Source of the DNA: an uncultured Anaerolineae bacterium
Lineage (GTDB): Bacteria; Chloroflexota; Anaerolineae; Anaerolineales; Villigracilaceae
Direction of reading: 5' to 3'
Assembly (NCBI GenBank): GCA_903875215.1
Contig: CAIQVH010000018.1
Location: 62,001-126,000 of the forward strand
Length of the DNA stretch: 64,000 nt
Positions 30,894 to 39,184 of this stretch are shown here, piece by piece. A program made the position numbers and the translations under genes. The notes beneath the pieces are model-generated. The model searched no databases, was not told where the DNA came from, and was given only the letters and a program-made list of their open reading frames with translations. Each line of letters begins with the position of its first letter. Within the stretch, counting starts at the first letter, position 1.

Positions 30894-31466
30894 ATGTCTG
30901 AATCAACTGTAGCACCCCGCCGGGGAATGCCGGTCTGGATCCAGGTGCTGGTTTGGGTAGGCCTGCTGGCCCTGCTCGGGCTGGTAGCCTTTGGGCTGCG
31001 CCGCGCCCAACAAGGCACCGTCCAGCCTGGAGATACCATCCCCGATTTCACGCTGACACTGTTCGACGGTTACCAATACGCCGGCAAAAGCGAAGTGAAG
31101 TTTTCTGAGCTGCGCGGCAAAGTCGTGGTGATCAACTTCTGGGCCTCATGGTGCAAACCCTGCGAGCAGGAAGCCGCCGAGCTGGAAACTGCCTGGCGTG
31201 ACTATCAGGACGACGAGCGGGTGGTCTTCCTCGGCATCGATTACACCGATACCCCCACCCCGGCGCTGGGCTACCTGACCAAGTTTGAAATCACCTACCC
31301 CAACAGCCCCGACCTGGGCAGCCGCGTTTCACAACTGTTCCGCATCAAAGGCGTGCCCGAAACCTATTTTGTCGACCCGGATGGGAAATTATCCTATGTG
31401 CAGGTCGGCCCCTTCGCGTCCGCCGCGGAAATCCACTCGATCATTGACCCGTTATTGAAACCTTAG
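30894..31466 (+). CDS. Thiol:disulfide oxidoreductase (CcmG/ResA/TlpA-like)
   Basis: A 190-residue membrane-anchored thioredoxin-fold protein. One N-terminal helix (residues 15-35) precedes a TlpA-type domain with active site WASWCKPCEQE (C87, C90). The cis-Pro region is KGVPETYF, and FWAS/ELRGKVVVINFW is typical of ResA/CcmG. It would reduce the cysteines of apocytochromes or CcmH outside the membrane. I chose the ATG at 30894 because AGGAG lies 7 bases upstream; an ATG at 30879 overlaps that ribosome site. It is in the ccm operon between ccmH and the CcmI-like gene. Confidence 0.93.
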   Translation: MSESTVAPRRGMPVWIQVLVWVGLLALLGLVAFGLRRAQQGTVQPGDTIPDFTLTLFDGYQYAGKSEVKFSELRGKVVVINFWASWCKPCEQEAAELETAWRDYQDDERVVFLGIDYTDTPTPALGYLTKFEITYPNSPDLGSRVSQLFRIKGVPETYFVDPDGKLSYVQVGPFASAAEIHSIIDPLLKP

Positions 31467-31473
31467 AGGCCGC

Positions 31474-31995
31474 ATGGAACTGGGAGCTCTTTTTCTTCTT
31501 TTAGCACTGCTCGTCCTGGTCGGCTTGTTCATCAGTCGCCCATTCATGGAAAATCGCCGCCTGAAAGTCGTCTCCAGCGCGGAACACGAACACTCCTCGC
31601 TGCTGGCCGAACGCGACCGGCTGATTACCGCCCTGCAAGAACTGGATTTTGACCACGTACTTGGCAAGATCCCTGCCGAAGATTACCCCAACATGCGCGG
31701 CAACCTGCTCGCCGCCGCCGCCGACGTGCTGCGCCGCCTGGATGAATTCCAGCCGCCCAGCAGCGGTGCCAGCAACGCCGAAAACCGCGTAGAAGCCGCC
31801 ATCGCCGCGCGCCGCGCCGACGCATCCAACCGTAAACCAGTCGCCCAAGCCTTTTCGGATGACGAACTGGAAGACCTGCTCGCCAGCCGCCGCGCCCAGC
31901 GCAAGGAAAAATCCGGTGGTTTTTGCCCAAATTGTGGCAAACCCATTCTGCGCTCCGACCGTTTCTGCCCCGCCTGCGGCAAACCCGCCAAATAG
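31474..31995 (+). CDS. CcmI-N-like membrane protein with C-terminal zinc ribbon
   Basis: A 173-residue protein. It has an N-terminal helix (LFLLLALLVLVGLFI), a helical segment with the pattern ERDRLITALQELDFDHVLGK and then AEDYPNMRGNLL, resembling the N-terminal part of CcmI/CycH. An acidic linker follows, and a zinc ribbon FCPNCGKPILRSDRFCPACGK at the C terminus. CcmI normally uses TPR repeats to hold apocytochromes; here a zinc ribbon replaces them. The start lies 7 bases after the thioredoxin stop, with AGAGG. The ribbon resembles that of the protein at 16181-17083. Confidence 0.8.
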   Translation: MELGALFLLLALLVLVGLFISRPFMENRRLKVVSSAEHEHSSLLAERDRLITALQELDFDHVLGKIPAEDYPNMRGNLLAAAADVLRRLDEFQPPSSGASNAENRVEAAIAARRADASNRKPVAQAFSDDELEDLLASRRAQRKEKSGGFCPNCGKPILRSDRFCPACGKPAK

Positions 31996-32003
31996 GAAAT
32001 TCA

Positions 32004-33887
32004 ATGAAACTCCGCCTGCTGATCCTGCTCACCCTGCTGACCGTCCTGCTAGCCGCCTGCAACTTCTCGCTGGCCGAGGATGTCACCCCGCCACCCGATT
32101 ACGTTCCACCCGCCCCGGCCCCCACCCTTGCCCCGGCCTTCCCTGCCAGCGCGCCCGATGTCAACGCCGGAGCCGCCCTCTACGCAGAAAAATGCGCCCC
32201 CTGTCATGGCCCCACCGGCCAGGGCGATGGCCCGCAGGCCGCCATACTGGGTGTCAATGTCCCGGCACTCGGCACCAGCGCCGAAGCTGCCGCGGCAATC
32301 CCGGCCCAGTGGTACAACATCGTCACCCAGGGCAACATGCCCAAAATGATGCCGCCTTTCACCAGCCTGAGCGACCAGCAGCGCTGGGATGTCGTCGCAT
32401 ACGCACTCTCGCTCAGCACCCCAGCCGAACAGATCCAGGCCGGCAAAGCCCAATACGAAACCTATTGCGTCGAATGTCACGGCCTGGACGGCAAATTGAA
32501 CCCCAAAGCCGACCTAACCAATCAGGAAAGCATGGCCCAGCTCTCACTCAATGATCTGGCCTCCATCATCCAGAACGGAAAACAGCCAGGCATGGAAGCC
32601 CTGCCGCTGGCAAGCGCCGATGCGCAAAGCGTCGCCGCCTACACCCGCACCTTCACCCTGGCCACATCCCAGCCGCAGGCCTCCAGCGCCCCCAGCACAG
32701 AACCTGCCCCCGCCGCCACTCCCGCCACAGGAACAGACACAGCCTCCACCCCCAATGGCCTGATCAGCGGCACCGTCATCAACGGCTCAGGCGGCAGCAT
32801 CCCGACCGGGTTAAAAGCCACTCTGCACACCTTCGAGCACGACCTGACCACCCAACAATTCAACGAAGGCAAATCGCGCGAAGCCACCGTTGCGCCCAAT
32901 GGCCGCTTCCTCTTCACCGCCGTGCCAATGACGCAAACCAGCGCCTACTTCGTCTCGATCGAATTCAGCGGAACGACCTACGAATCATCCCCCGCCGTGC
33001 CCGGGCAGGATGGCCAGACCGAATATGATCTGCCCATCACCATCTTCGAAACCACCACCGACCAATCTGCCCTGACCATCAGCACCGCCCACCTCCTGCT
33101 CGATTACTCCCAGCCAGGAAAAATCCAGGTCGTGGAATTCTATATCATCTCCAACCCCGGCACCCAGGCGGTCGTCGCCGCCCAGCCCGGCCAGGCCGTG
33201 CTCACCGTCAGCCTGCCAAAAGGCTACCAGAACCTGCAATTCGACAGCGGCAGCCTCGGCGACCGCTTCCTGCAAACCGCAGATGGATTCGCTGACACCC
33301 TCTCCATCCCCCCCACCAACGAAACCTCGCAATACTCTCTGGTCTTCGCCTTCGACATGCCCTATACGGCAGACAACTCCCCGCTGGCCTTCCTGACCGG
33401 CCAAAAATTTGAACTGACCCAAGCCTTCCCGCTCCAAACCGAAAAAGTCAACCTGCTCATCCCGCTCGGGCTCCAGGCAGAAGGCAGCAACCTGACCGCC
33501 GGCAAGACCCAGGAAATGGGCGGCGGCGTCACCTACCAGCTCTACAGCAGCAGCGCCATCGCCGCCGGCCAGCCCTTCAGCGCCCGCATCAGCGGAAAAC
33601 CCCAGGCCGCCGCCACCAGCGCCAGCCCCACGACCAACCAGAATCTCCTGATCGGCCTCGGCGCCTTCGGCCTCGTCCTGATCCTGGCCGGCGCCTTCCT
33701 CTTCTGGCGCGAACGCCGCACCGCCCAGGCCGACGAAGAGGAGCAAGAAGAAGATGCTGATCTCAACGAAGACGAAATTCTCGACGCCATCATCGCCCTC
33801 GACGACCAGTACAAAGCCGGCAACCTCTCCGAAGCCGCCTACAAACAACGCCGCGCACAACTCAAAGCTCGTCTACAAGATCAATAA
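32004..33887 (+). CDS. Diheme cytochrome c lipoprotein with Ig-like region and CcmI-like tail
   Basis: A 627-residue lipoprotein: signal with lipobox LLAAC (about residue 16), then two cytochrome c domains with CAPCHGPTGQG (near 65) and CVECHGLDGK (near 155). A Thr/Pro-rich linker is followed by a carboxypeptidase-regulatory-like beta domain (about 255-350), further beta-rich regions, and a membrane helix near 550-572. The cytoplasmic acidic tail ends NEDEILDAIIALDDQYKAGN and AYKQRRAQLKARL, similar to the CcmI-N helical unit seen in the neighbouring gene. I chose the ATG at 32004, which directly precedes the lipobox signal. An electron-shuttle or assembly role in the ccm operon is inferred from position. 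Confidence 0.85.
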   Translation: MKLRLLILLTLLTVLLAACNFSLAEDVTPPPDYVPPAPAPTLAPAFPASAPDVNAGAALYAEKCAPCHGPTGQGDGPQAAILGVNVPALGTSAEAAAAIPAQWYNIVTQGNMPKMMPPFTSLSDQQRWDVVAYALSLSTPAEQIQAGKAQYETYCVECHGLDGKLNPKADLTNQESMAQLSLNDLASIIQNGKQPGMEALPLASADAQSVAAYTRTFTLATSQPQASSAPSTEPAPAATPATGTDTASTPNGLISGTVINGSGGSIPTGLKATLHTFEHDLTTQQFNEGKSREATVAPNGRFLFTAVPMTQTSAYFVSIEFSGTTYESSPAVPGQDGQTEYDLPITIFETTTDQSALTISTAHLLLDYSQPGKIQVVEFYIISNPGTQAVVAAQPGQAVLTVSLPKGYQNLQFDSGSLGDRFLQTADGFADTLSIPPTNETSQYSLVFAFDMPYTADNSPLAFLTGQKFELTQAFPLQTEKVNLLIPLGLQAEGSNLTAGKTQEMGGGVTYQLYSSSAIAAGQPFSARISGKPQAAATSASPTTNQNLLIGLGAFGLVLILAGAFLFWRERRTAQADEEEQEEDADLNEDEILDAIIALDDQYKAGNLSEAAYKQRRAQLKARLQDQ

Positions 33888-33918
33888 CGTTGCACACCCC
33901 TGCAACCTCGAGAAAGCC

Positions 33919-34617
33919 ATGATCGAAGTCAAAAAACTCTACAAACGCTTTGGGTTAAAAACCGTACTGCGCGGCGTCGATTTCAGCGTCCAGCCGGGAG
34001 AATTCGTGGCCCTGCTCGGCCCCAACGGCGCCGGAAAAACCACCTTCCTGCGCATCCTGGCCTCGCTCTCGCGCCCCAGTCTCGGGCAGGTACACGTCGC
34101 CGGGTACGCACTCCCCGGCCAATCCGCCGCCGTCCGCCAGAGATTAGGCGTCGTCTCACACATGCCCCTGCTCTACGGCGACCTGACCGCCGAAGAAAAC
34201 CTGCAATTCTACGGACGCATGTATAACCTGCCCGCCCTCGACGAACGCATCAGCGCCGTCCTCGAGATGGTCGGCCTGACCACCCGCCGCCGCGACCTGG
34301 TTCGCACCTTCTCACGCGGCATGCAACAACGCCTGGCCATTGGCCGCGCCGTCCTGCACGACCCCGATGTGATGCTCTTTGACGAACCCTACACCGGCCT
34401 CGACCAGGACGCCTCCGAAATGCTGGATGCCGTGCTCAAAAACGTCGCCGCCGCCGGACGCACCGTCGTCATGACCTCACACGACCTGGCCCGCGCCGAA
34501 GACCTCGCCACCCGCTTCGACATCCTCTCGCGCGGAATCATCGCCGCCTCTGCCCGGCCCGCCGACCTGGGCAACACCAATCTCCTCGCCTTCTACAAAC
34601 AGGCACTGGCAAGCTGA
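33919..34617 (+). CDS. ccmA: Heme exporter ATPase CcmA
   Basis: A 232-residue ABC ATPase of the CcmABC(D) complex, which releases holo-CcmE. Walker A is GPNGAGKTT (residues about 34-42), the signature FSRGMQQRLAIGRAVL (near 136), Walker B VMLFDEPYTGLD (near 156) and the switch His in VMTSHDLARAE. The start at 33919 is preferred to upstream in-frame starts that overlap the preceding gene; GAGAAAG is the likely ribosome site. It ends directly at the ccmB start. Confidence 0.95.
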   Translation: MIEVKKLYKRFGLKTVLRGVDFSVQPGEFVALLGPNGAGKTTFLRILASLSRPSLGQVHVAGYALPGQSAAVRQRLGVVSHMPLLYGDLTAEENLQFYGRMYNLPALDERISAVLEMVGLTTRRRDLVRTFSRGMQQRLAIGRAVLHDPDVMLFDEPYTGLDQDASEMLDAVLKNVAAAGRTVVMTSHDLARAEDLATRFDILSRGIIAASARPADLGNTNLLAFYKQALAS

Positions 34618-35319
34618 ATGAACCCCACCCCCGATTCTCCCCGCCCGTCCAGCTACCTGCGTGCCACCCTGGCCGTCGCCTGGAAAGACCTGGCCGCCGA
34701 ACTGCGCTCACGCGAACTGCTCTCAGCCATGCTGGTGTTCTCCACCCTGGTCATCCTGATCTTCTACTTCGCCCTCGAACTGGATGTTAAAGCCCGCAAC
34801 GGCATCACCGCCGGAGCCCTCTGGGTCACCTTCGCCTTTGCCGGCACCCTCGGCCTCAACCGCTCAATGGCCATCGAAAAAGACCGCGGCTGTCTCGACG
34901 GCCTGCTGCTCGCCCCGGTTGACCGTTCAGCCATTTACTTCGGAAAAGCCCTCAGCAACCTGGCCTTCATGCTGATCGTGGAAATCATCGTCCTGCCACT
35001 CTACAGCGTGATGTATAACATCAACCTGTTCAACCCCGGCCTGTTGGCCGTCACCCTGCTCGGATCCATCGGCTACACCGCCGTCGGCACCCTGCTCGCC
35101 ACCATGTCCGTCCAGACCCGCACACGCGACGTTCTGTTGCCCATCCTGCTTTTTCCCGTCGTCATCCCGGTGCTGGTCGCCGCCGTCAAAGCCTCCAGCG
35201 GCTACCTGACCGGCGCAGACATCAACGAAATCACACCCTGGATCAACATCCTGATCGTCTACAACATCATTTTCATCGCCGTCGCCTTCATGGTATTTGA
35301 TTTTGTCGTTGAAGAATAA
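34618..35319 (+). CDS. ccmB: Heme exporter membrane protein CcmB
   Basis: A 233-residue integral membrane protein with six predicted helices, the permease-like partner of CcmA. The cytoplasmic N-terminal segment VAWKDLAAELRSRELLSAMLVF matches the CcmB start, and the segment FAGTLGLNRSMAIEKDRGCLDGLLLAP is the family's most conserved part. The ATG abuts the ccmA stop with no gap, indicating translational coupling. Confidence 0.95.
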   Translation: MNPTPDSPRPSSYLRATLAVAWKDLAAELRSRELLSAMLVFSTLVILIFYFALELDVKARNGITAGALWVTFAFAGTLGLNRSMAIEKDRGCLDGLLLAPVDRSAIYFGKALSNLAFMLIVEIIVLPLYSVMYNINLFNPGLLAVTLLGSIGYTAVGTLLATMSVQTRTRDVLLPILLFPVVIPVLVAAVKASSGYLTGADINEITPWINILIVYNIIFIAVAFMVFDFVVEE

Positions 35320-35334
35320 CAAAAGGAGTCTGAA

Positions 35335-36024
35335 ATGCCCTCTCAACCCCGCGCACTACAACTGCTGAATATCCTCTCCGCCCTGCTGCTGGCCGCCGCC
35401 GCCATCATGGTATTCACCTACGCCCCGACCGAAAAAGTCATGGGCGAGGTGCAAAAAGTCTTCTACTTCCACGTCGCCACCGCCTGGGTCGGAATGCTGG
35501 GCTTCATCGTCGCCGCCGTGGTCGCCATCATCTACCTGCGCACCAAAGACCTGAAGTGGGACGCAATTGGCCTGGCCGCCGTTGAAATCAGCCTGGTCTT
35601 CTTCTTCGTCGCCATCTTCCTGGGCTCCATCTGGGCCCGCCCGGCCTGGGGCACCTGGTGGACCTGGGAACCACGCCTGACCACCGCCGCCATCCTCGAA
35701 ATGGTCTACCTCGCCTACCTGCTGCTGCGACAGGGCCTCGAAGACCCCGAACGCCGCGCCCGCTTTGGCGCCGTCTACACCATCCTGGGCGGGTTGAGCG
35801 TCCCCCTGACCTTCATCTCCATCCGCATCTTCCGCACCATCCACCCGGTCATCATCGGCACCGGCGGAAGTGAAAAAATGAACATGGAACCCGCCATGCT
35901 CACCACCATGTTCTTCAGCATCTTCGTCTTCTCGATCATCTTCGTCACCCTGTTCTGGCACCGCATCCGACTCGGGCAATACGCCGAAAAAATCGAGCAC
36001 CTCAAACTCAAGCTGAGCCAATAA
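35335..36024 (+). CDS. ccmC: Heme exporter/handling protein CcmC
   Basis: A 229-residue polytopic protein with six helices that loads heme onto CcmE. The heme-handling WWD motif is WGTWWTWEPRLTT (near residue 104), flanked by the conserved His in VFYFHVATAW (near 44) and His in IFRTIHPVII (near 167). AGGAG lies 7 bases before the ATG. It is co-transcribed with ccmB upstream and the short ccmD downstream. Confidence 0.95.
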   Translation: MPSQPRALQLLNILSALLLAAAAIMVFTYAPTEKVMGEVQKVFYFHVATAWVGMLGFIVAAVVAIIYLRTKDLKWDAIGLAAVEISLVFFFVAIFLGSIWARPAWGTWWTWEPRLTTAAILEMVYLAYLLLRQGLEDPERRARFGAVYTILGGLSVPLTFISIRIFRTIHPVIIGTGGSEKMNMEPAMLTTMFFSIFVFSIIFVTLFWHRIRLGQYAEKIEHLKLKLSQ

Positions 36025-36048
36025 AAAAAGAAAACCAGGAGTCCCAAA

Positions 36049-36195
36049 ATGGAAGCAACCCCCGATACCGTCAACTACATGCTCGGCGGCTACATCTTCT
36101 TCACCGTCGTCATGCTCGCCTACGTCATCAGCCTATACCTGCGCTGGAACAACCTTAAACAAGAAGAAACCGCCCTAAATTCTCTCGAAAAGTAG
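36049..36195 (+). CDS. ccmD: Small heme-exporter subunit CcmD (48 residues)
   Basis: This 48-residue ORF is too short for standard ORF lists. It starts ATG at 36049 with AGGAG 8 bases upstream. It has one helix (GGYIFFTVVMLAYVISLYL), a basic RWNN step and an acidic C-terminal tail, the usual layout of CcmD, which tethers CcmE to CcmABC. Its place 24 bases after ccmC and before the operon terminator supports the call. Sequence conservation in this family is weak, so identity rests on size, topology and context. Confidence 0.85.
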   Translation: MEATPDTVNYMLGGYIFFTVVMLAYVISLYLRWNNLKQEETALNSLEK

Positions 36196-36219
36196 GAAAA
36201 AAGGGTATAGTCCCTCCCC

Positions 36220-36262
36220 AAGGAGTACGTTATACTAGAAAAGTAACGTACTCCTTTTTTTA
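36220..36262 (+). terminator. Intrinsic terminator of the ccm operon
   Basis: A perfect 13-bp stem AAGGAGTACGTTA / TAACGTACTCCTT with an 11-base loop and a T tract, 25 bases after the ccmD stop. Confidence 0.93.
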
Positions 36263-36265
36263 TTC

Positions 36266-37939
36266 ATGGGGCAATCTGGCCCGCTCATGAAACCAACTCT
36301 CAGATTGCAATTGCTAATGAACGTGGCCCTCGGCCTGGTAACGATTTGCGCCTCCTTCGTCCAGCCCGGCCTGGTTCACGCTGCCGCAGAAGCCCCCAGC
36401 GGCCCCGACCGCTACACCACCATTCGGGTGGATATTACCCTGCATGAATGGTGGCTGATCGCCTGGAAGGATAACAACGTCTACTGTTCCTTCTACGCCG
36501 ACCACGAAGGCCTACCCAATTCCAACGACATCCTCTCCGCCTGCGGCGAACAACTCTTCGCAGAATGGCAGGCCTATTCCGCCCCCTGCTCCCAGCAGGA
36601 AATTTCCGCCTGCCCGGGCTATTACCTGCTCGAAATCTCCAGCAAAGCCTCGCAAAAAGAAATCACCGTCAAGCTGCCTCCTCCGCAGGTCTGGGTATCG
36701 CTCGAGAACTGCAATCCCGACCCCGACGGCTGGTGCGCCACCCAGCCGACGCTCGTCTTGACCGGTGAAGAACCCCTGCCCGACGAAGTCATCACCAGCT
36801 TACAAGGCTTTGCCGGCGACGATGCATTTTCCTGCACCGGCAGCCGCTGCACCTTCAACCTGGAGCAGACCGATTCGGAAGGCATTGAACTGCAATTCTG
36901 GGCCAACTCCTCCTACGGAGACACCAGCCAGAGCTTCAGTGCCTCGGTGCGGGTGCTCACCCAGGGCGGCGGCGAAAATGACGCACAACTGGTACAACGC
37001 TGGTACGTGGATGTACTCAGTCCGCAGTGGACCGGCTCGCAGATCGCCTCCTGCGCGCTCAGCTGGGATGCATTTCCCCCCGCCGAGGGACTGCCACAGT
37101 GGCTGACCACACCCGATTCGCCGGAAGAACTGGTTTCCAGCGTATCCTACGCCTACCTGGCTGGCAACCTGATTTCGCAGGGCCAGGTGGATGTCAGCGC
37201 CTGCCTGGATGGCGGCCTGGATGAAAGCGGCGCCGCCTCGGCCTGCGGCCTGACCGCTGCCGAAACCGCCGTGCGCGACTGGCAAAACCAGTTCGACAAA
37301 CTGATTTTGGATACTTCGCAAACAACCAACGTGCCAGCCCAGCTATTAAAAAACCTATTCAGCCGCGAAAGCCAGTTCTGGCCGGGCGCCGCCCGCCCCG
37401 GCACCGACTCTGGCCTCGGCCAGCTGACAGAAAACGGCGCTGATACCGCCCTACTCTGGAACCACACCTTCTATCTCGAATTTTGCCCGCTCGTCCTCGA
37501 TCGCGACGTCTGCGTGGCCACCCCCTATTCCAACCTGTCGGCAGGGCAACAGTCCCTGCTCCGCGGAGCACTGGTCGCCAGCGTAGATGCATCCTGCCAA
37601 AACTGCCCGCTTGGGCTCGATCTTTCGCGCGCCAATTTCAGCGTGGCGGTCTTTGGCCGCGCCATGCTCGCCAACTGTGAACAAACCGGCAAAATCGTCC
37701 AAAACCTGACCGGAAAAGTACCCGGGCAGGCGCTCAGTTATGAAGACCTGTGGCGGCTGACGCTGGTGAATTACAACGCCGGGGCGGGCTGCCTGTCTGA
37801 CGCGCTGGAAATCGCCCAGGATCAAGCCACCGACGCCGCGCCGCTCGGCTGGGAGAGCATCTCCGGCGCCCTCGCGCCAGCCTGCCAGGGCGCAATCAAC
37901 TACGTGGACGATATCAGCCAGCCACCCGCCAGCCCGTAA
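36266..37939 (+). CDS. Secreted protein with lytic-transglycosylase-like C-terminal domain
   Basis: A 557-residue exported protein. The N-terminal hydrophobic segment (LLMNVALGLVTICASFV) and a cleavage-like HAAAEA mark a signal peptide. Residues 40-300 are rich in Cys, Trp and Pro and look like disulfide-bonded extracellular domains of unknown kind. Residues about 350-540 resemble an SLT/goose-lysozyme fold: LFSRESQFWPGA holds the likely catalytic Glu, followed by DSGLGQLTENGAD and NYNAGAGCL. The start is uncertain: 36266 or ATG 36287. Neither has a strong ribosome site, and the gene begins right after the ccm terminator. A wall-lytic role is inference. Confidence 0.75.
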   Translation: MGQSGPLMKPTLRLQLLMNVALGLVTICASFVQPGLVHAAAEAPSGPDRYTTIRVDITLHEWWLIAWKDNNVYCSFYADHEGLPNSNDILSACGEQLFAEWQAYSAPCSQQEISACPGYYLLEISSKASQKEITVKLPPPQVWVSLENCNPDPDGWCATQPTLVLTGEEPLPDEVITSLQGFAGDDAFSCTGSRCTFNLEQTDSEGIELQFWANSSYGDTSQSFSASVRVLTQGGGENDAQLVQRWYVDVLSPQWTGSQIASCALSWDAFPPAEGLPQWLTTPDSPEELVSSVSYAYLAGNLISQGQVDVSACLDGGLDESGAASACGLTAAETAVRDWQNQFDKLILDTSQTTNVPAQLLKNLFSRESQFWPGAARPGTDSGLGQLTENGADTALLWNHTFYLEFCPLVLDRDVCVATPYSNLSAGQQSLLRGALVASVDASCQNCPLGLDLSRANFSVAVFGRAMLANCEQTGKIVQNLTGKVPGQALSYEDLWRLTLVNYNAGAGCLSDALEIAQDQATDAAPLGWESISGALAPACQGAINYVDDISQPPASP

Positions 37940-38121
37940 AGTCTCAGGAGACTTCTCACTGCCCTGGCTGCCATTTGTGGGACAACCCGGCTTTGCTATT
38001 CAATTTTGTACAATTACTCATGCCAGATTGTGATTATTGTCACTTATTTGACACTTAAGTTTGCCTTATGATTAAGCTTGGCAAGATTATTTTTTCTGAT
38101 AATGCGACGGAGAGAACGAGC

Positions 38122-39066
38122 ATGCTTAATCTGTCTGAACTACGGGTCTTCATCACTGCTGCCGAAGAGCTGAATTTTAGCCGCGCAGCACAGCGCCTGC
38201 ACCTTTCGCAATCCGCCGTCAGTCAGAACATCCAGTCACTGGAACGAGCCTACGGCATCGAACTCTTCGTCCGGCATGGACGCTCGGTGCAACTCAGCGA
38301 AGCCGGGCAAGCCATCCTGCCGCTGGCGCACGAAATGTTCAACGCTGCCCGCCTTCTCGAAGATGCGCTCATCAACGCCAATGGTGAAGTCTCGGGGGAA
38401 TTGAGCTTCGGCTGCGCCACCACTTCCGGGCGCTACTTCATCCCCAACCTGCTGGCTTCATTCCAGGGAACCTATCCCCATGTGCGCACACGCCTGAGCC
38501 TGATGAGCCGCCCGGCTGTCATTGAGGGCATCCTGGGGCAGGGCATGAATCTGGGCATGGTCAGCCGCCTGGTCGAACATCGCGATATTGAAAGCCAGCT
38601 TATCTTTGAAGACCGCGTCATCATGATCGTCCCGCCCAACCATATTTGGGCGCATCGCGCCAGCGTCCGCCCCGAGGAAGTCCTGGAGCAACCCTTCATC
38701 AGCCGCGAAAACGGCTCGGGAACCTACCAGGTGCTATATGATCACATGCGACAGCACGGCATTGACCCGGAAAATCTCAACATCGTCACCGAACTGGGCG
38801 ACGCCGAAGCCGTCCAAATGGCTGTCGAAAAAGGCCTGGGCATCACCTTCATCTCCGAAATGATGGCCGCCCGCAGCCTGGCACTCGGACGTGTAAAAAG
38901 GATCAAAGTGGAAGGCTTCAATCTCACCCAACAAATCTACCTGATCCGCCATGTGGCGCGCAATTTCACCCACGCCGAAACCAAATTTTGGGAATTTATC
39001 CAGCAGCACCGCGAAGAACTGACTTCAGATCTGCTCTACAACCTCGCCAACGTCACACCCGCATAA
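38122..39066 (+). CDS. LysR-family transcriptional regulator
   Basis: A 314-residue LTTR. The N-terminal winged helix-turn-helix is clear (MLNLSELRVFITAAEELNFS and AAQRLHLSQSAVSQNIQSLE), followed by a substrate-binding effector domain (about 90-300). It is most like the CysL/YeiE/CbbR-type group by the sequence pattern LSFGCATTSGRYFIPNLL. GGAGAG precedes the ATG at 38122; an in-frame start at 38068 gives an unconserved extension. A TTGACA motif lies about 65 bases upstream, but I see no well-spaced -10. The next gene downstream is an Fe-S oxidoreductase after a large hairpin; regulation of it is only a guess. Confidence 0.93.
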   Translation: MLNLSELRVFITAAEELNFSRAAQRLHLSQSAVSQNIQSLERAYGIELFVRHGRSVQLSEAGQAILPLAHEMFNAARLLEDALINANGEVSGELSFGCATTSGRYFIPNLLASFQGTYPHVRTRLSLMSRPAVIEGILGQGMNLGMVSRLVEHRDIESQLIFEDRVIMIVPPNHIWAHRASVRPEEVLEQPFISRENGSGTYQVLYDHMRQHGIDPENLNIVTELGDAEAVQMAVEKGLGITFISEMMAARSLALGRVKRIKVEGFNLTQQIYLIRHVARNFTHAETKFWEFIQQHREELTSDLLYNLANVTPA

Positions 39067-39107
39067 AAACCTGTGCTACACTTTATGGATGAAACGCAAA
39101 ATCAACC

Positions 39108-39148
39108 CCAGGCGGTAATTTTCTGAGCCCCAGAAAATTACCGCCTGG
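39108..39148 (+). terminator. 18-bp hairpin between LysR gene and Fe-S oxidoreductase
   Basis: A perfect 18-bp stem (CCAGGCGGTAATTTTCTG and complement) with a 5-base loop. The tail (CTGTTTCCC) is not a T tract. It is either the end of the lysR transcript or a structured leader of the downstream gene, whose AGGAG lies about 25 bases after it. Confidence 0.55.
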
Positions 39149-39184
39149 CTGTTTCCCGGCCCAATCATTACAGGAGAACCCGCC

